Below, piece after piece: positions 53,691-54,464 of a stretch of DNA of 54,464 bases. The translations under genes and the position numbers were made by a program. The notes beneath the pieces are model-generated. The model was not told where the DNA came from and searched no databases. It saw only the letters and a program-made list of their open reading frames with translations. How positions within the stretch are numbered: position 1 is the first letter of the stretch; every line of letters begins with the position of its first letter. The DNA comes from CAZCSJ01 sp964501445 (lineage in GTDB: Bacteria > Patescibacteriota > Minisyncoccia > Sungbacterales > HO2-52-23): assembly GCA_964501445.1 (NCBI GenBank), contig CAZCSJ010000002.1:1-54464 (forward strand), written 5' to 3'.

Positions 53691-54130
53691 TTCCCCAGTA
53701 TCTCATCCAGTTTCTTATCCAATGCCGCAAGGTCAAGCGAAACATCTTCTTTTGGAGAAACAGAAAGCGCGGGCGGATGCGCTCCGGCGGGCTCCCGCCG
53801 AATTTCACGAAGAGTTGCGATCGGGACGCGCGTCTCTTCCTCATATACAATCACGTGGCGGAGCACATCCCCTATATCTTTCATTTTCTTTTCAATCGTT
53901 TTCACGGCTTGGGGGGCAACGCTAAACGTCGTCCATCCAAAGTATGCGGTGTCGTGCTTTTTTACGTGGTAAGAAAGTTTCCGGCGCTTCGGCGCTTCCA
54001 TATGGCGGATCGCTCCTTTGGCATCTTCAATAACAGACGTCATTTTCCCCGCGTGCGTTAACACTCCCTCTTCGGGAATAGAGGGTGAGAGGAGATAGGC
54101 AATTTCGTAGTTTTTGGCGTCGGATGACAT
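53687..54130 (-). CDS. rpsF: 30S ribosomal protein S6
   Basis: A 147-residue S6 with the family pattern NYEIAYLLSPSIPEEGV, GAIRHMEAPKRRKLSYHVKKHDTAYFGWTTF and a long C-terminal tail (about residues 105-147) rich in Pro, Asp and Leu. ATG 54130 (MSSDAKNYEIAYLL) fits the family; ATG 54154 in frame is an alternative. It pairs with S18 in the ribosome, in line with the rpsF-ssb-rpsR order. Its 3' end touches the inverted-repeat element. Confidence 0.93.
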   Translation of the reverse strand: MSSDAKNYEIAYLLSPSIPEEGVLTHAGKMTSVIEDAKGAIRHMEAPKRRKLSYHVKKHDTAYFGWTTFSVAPQAVKTIEKKMKDIGDVLRHVIVYEEETRVPIATLREIRREPAGAHPPALSVSPKEDVSLDLAALDKKLDEILGK

Positions 54131-54173
54131 CCTAAAGAGTGTATCAGACGACATTAAAAAATGCAATTTCCTC

Positions 54174-54207
54174 CCCCCGCTCTTGACCGCAGGGCAAGGG
54201 CGGGGGT
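54174..54207. terminator. GC-rich hairpin upstream of a small gene
   Basis: CCCCGCTCTTG and CAAGGGCGGGG pair around about 8 bases. It lies between the divergent rpsF and the small gene at 54255 and could be a leader structure rather than a terminator. Confidence 0.5.
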
Positions 54208-54254
54208 TTACGACCTACCTTTTTTGTGGTATTTGGATTTAGGAGGTATTCGGC

Positions 54255-54362
54255 ATGGATCCAGTGGAAAGGGGGATTCTTGCTGGCAACGTAATGGGAG
54301 CGTTGTTGGTTTTTGGACTCCTCATTAGTCTTTTTTATCTCATCCGGATGCTCTTTGGGTAA
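54255..54362 (+). CDS. Tiny single-pass membrane protein
   Basis: A 35-residue open frame with a strong ribosome site (TTAGGAGG, 54239-54246), one membrane helix (about residues 12-33, GNVMGALLVFGLLISLFYLIRM) and a terminator right after. The layout of ribosome site, ATG and terminator supports a real gene. Function unknown. Confidence 0.7.
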   Translation: MDPVERGILAGNVMGALLVFGLLISLFYLIRMLFG

Positions 54363-54371
54363 GCCAGAGGA

Positions 54372-54404
54372 GGATAGGCCTCTCCTGCGGGGGAGGCCTT
54401 TTTA
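54372..54404 (+). terminator. Terminator of the tiny membrane protein
   Basis: AGGCCTC and GAGGCCT pair around a GC-rich loop, then TTTTTAAT follows. Confidence 0.85.
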
Positions 54405-54464
54405 ATCTTTAATCTGTAGGAACGGGTCGCATTGTCGACACTTTTCAGATTGACCTTTTTACCT

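Overview
The window looks like a chromosome segment of a Candidatus Patescibacteria / CPR bacterium, most likely of the Parcubacteria (Paceibacteria) side. This rests on its small single-copy housekeeping set, compact overlapping genes, many short membrane proteins of unknown function, an isolated PaaX/Cas2-like gene with no CRISPR, RNase J, DUF5674, GxxExxY, and many dispersed palindromes. No marker-gene tree could be run. A 100-N scaffold gap lies at 48430-48529.

Layout. 1-860: 3' end of 23S rRNA and an unusual 5S locus (a complete 5S inside a second, split 5S). 1.0-11 kb: a small structured ORF, a membrane protein, rodA, an rpe-like epimerase, a PfkB kinase, a zinc-ribbon membrane protein, class II aldolase, a PaaX/Cas2-like protein, a 2-hydroxyacid dehydrogenase and a lipoprotein. 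11-18 kb: rplY, a lytic transglycosylase-like protein, prfA, rpmE, rpsB-tsf, tRNA-Thr, a putative endonuclease and tRNA-Tyr. 18-23 kb: a dcw-type cell wall cluster (mraZ, rsmH, ftsL-like, ftsI/pbp, murF). 23.2-29.4 kb: an accessory stretch with tRNA-Glu, a mpg glycosylase, non-coding structured DNA, a hammerhead ribozyme, a PRTase-like protein and toxin-antitoxin pairs. 29.4-35.4 kb (minus strand): trpS, DUF5674, RNase J, a tRNA-Leu nested inside another tRNA-Leu, a peptide-binding protein and secG. 35.6-42.7 kb: rpoB and rpoC. 43.0-48.1 kb: the array locus. 48.5-54.4 kb: ftsK, a RodZ-like protein, a GxxExxY protein, recA, rpsR-ssb-rpsF and a tiny membrane protein.

The most striking region is 43.06-48.10 kb. 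Five arrays hold about 84 nine-base repeats that alternate between GGGTTTCTC and GGCTCGCTC, each separated by a 9-base variable spacer. The 18-bp register is exact, at least three array starts carry stem-loops, and two arrays share an end. Between the arrays sit a MazF-type toxin-antitoxin pair, a protein resembling only the C-terminal Transposase_20 part of IS110 recombinases, and a protein with a sigma-region-4-like helix-turn-helix and a C2H2-like finger. I know of no described system with this architecture; its function is unknown.

A second theme is palindromic DNA inserted in unusual places: in frame in rpe (twice) and mpg, around the PaaX/Cas2-like gene, around the GxxExxY gene (with an empty copy nearby), and inside rRNA and tRNA genes. 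These look like several families of small palindromic mobile elements, possibly with protein partners in the window.
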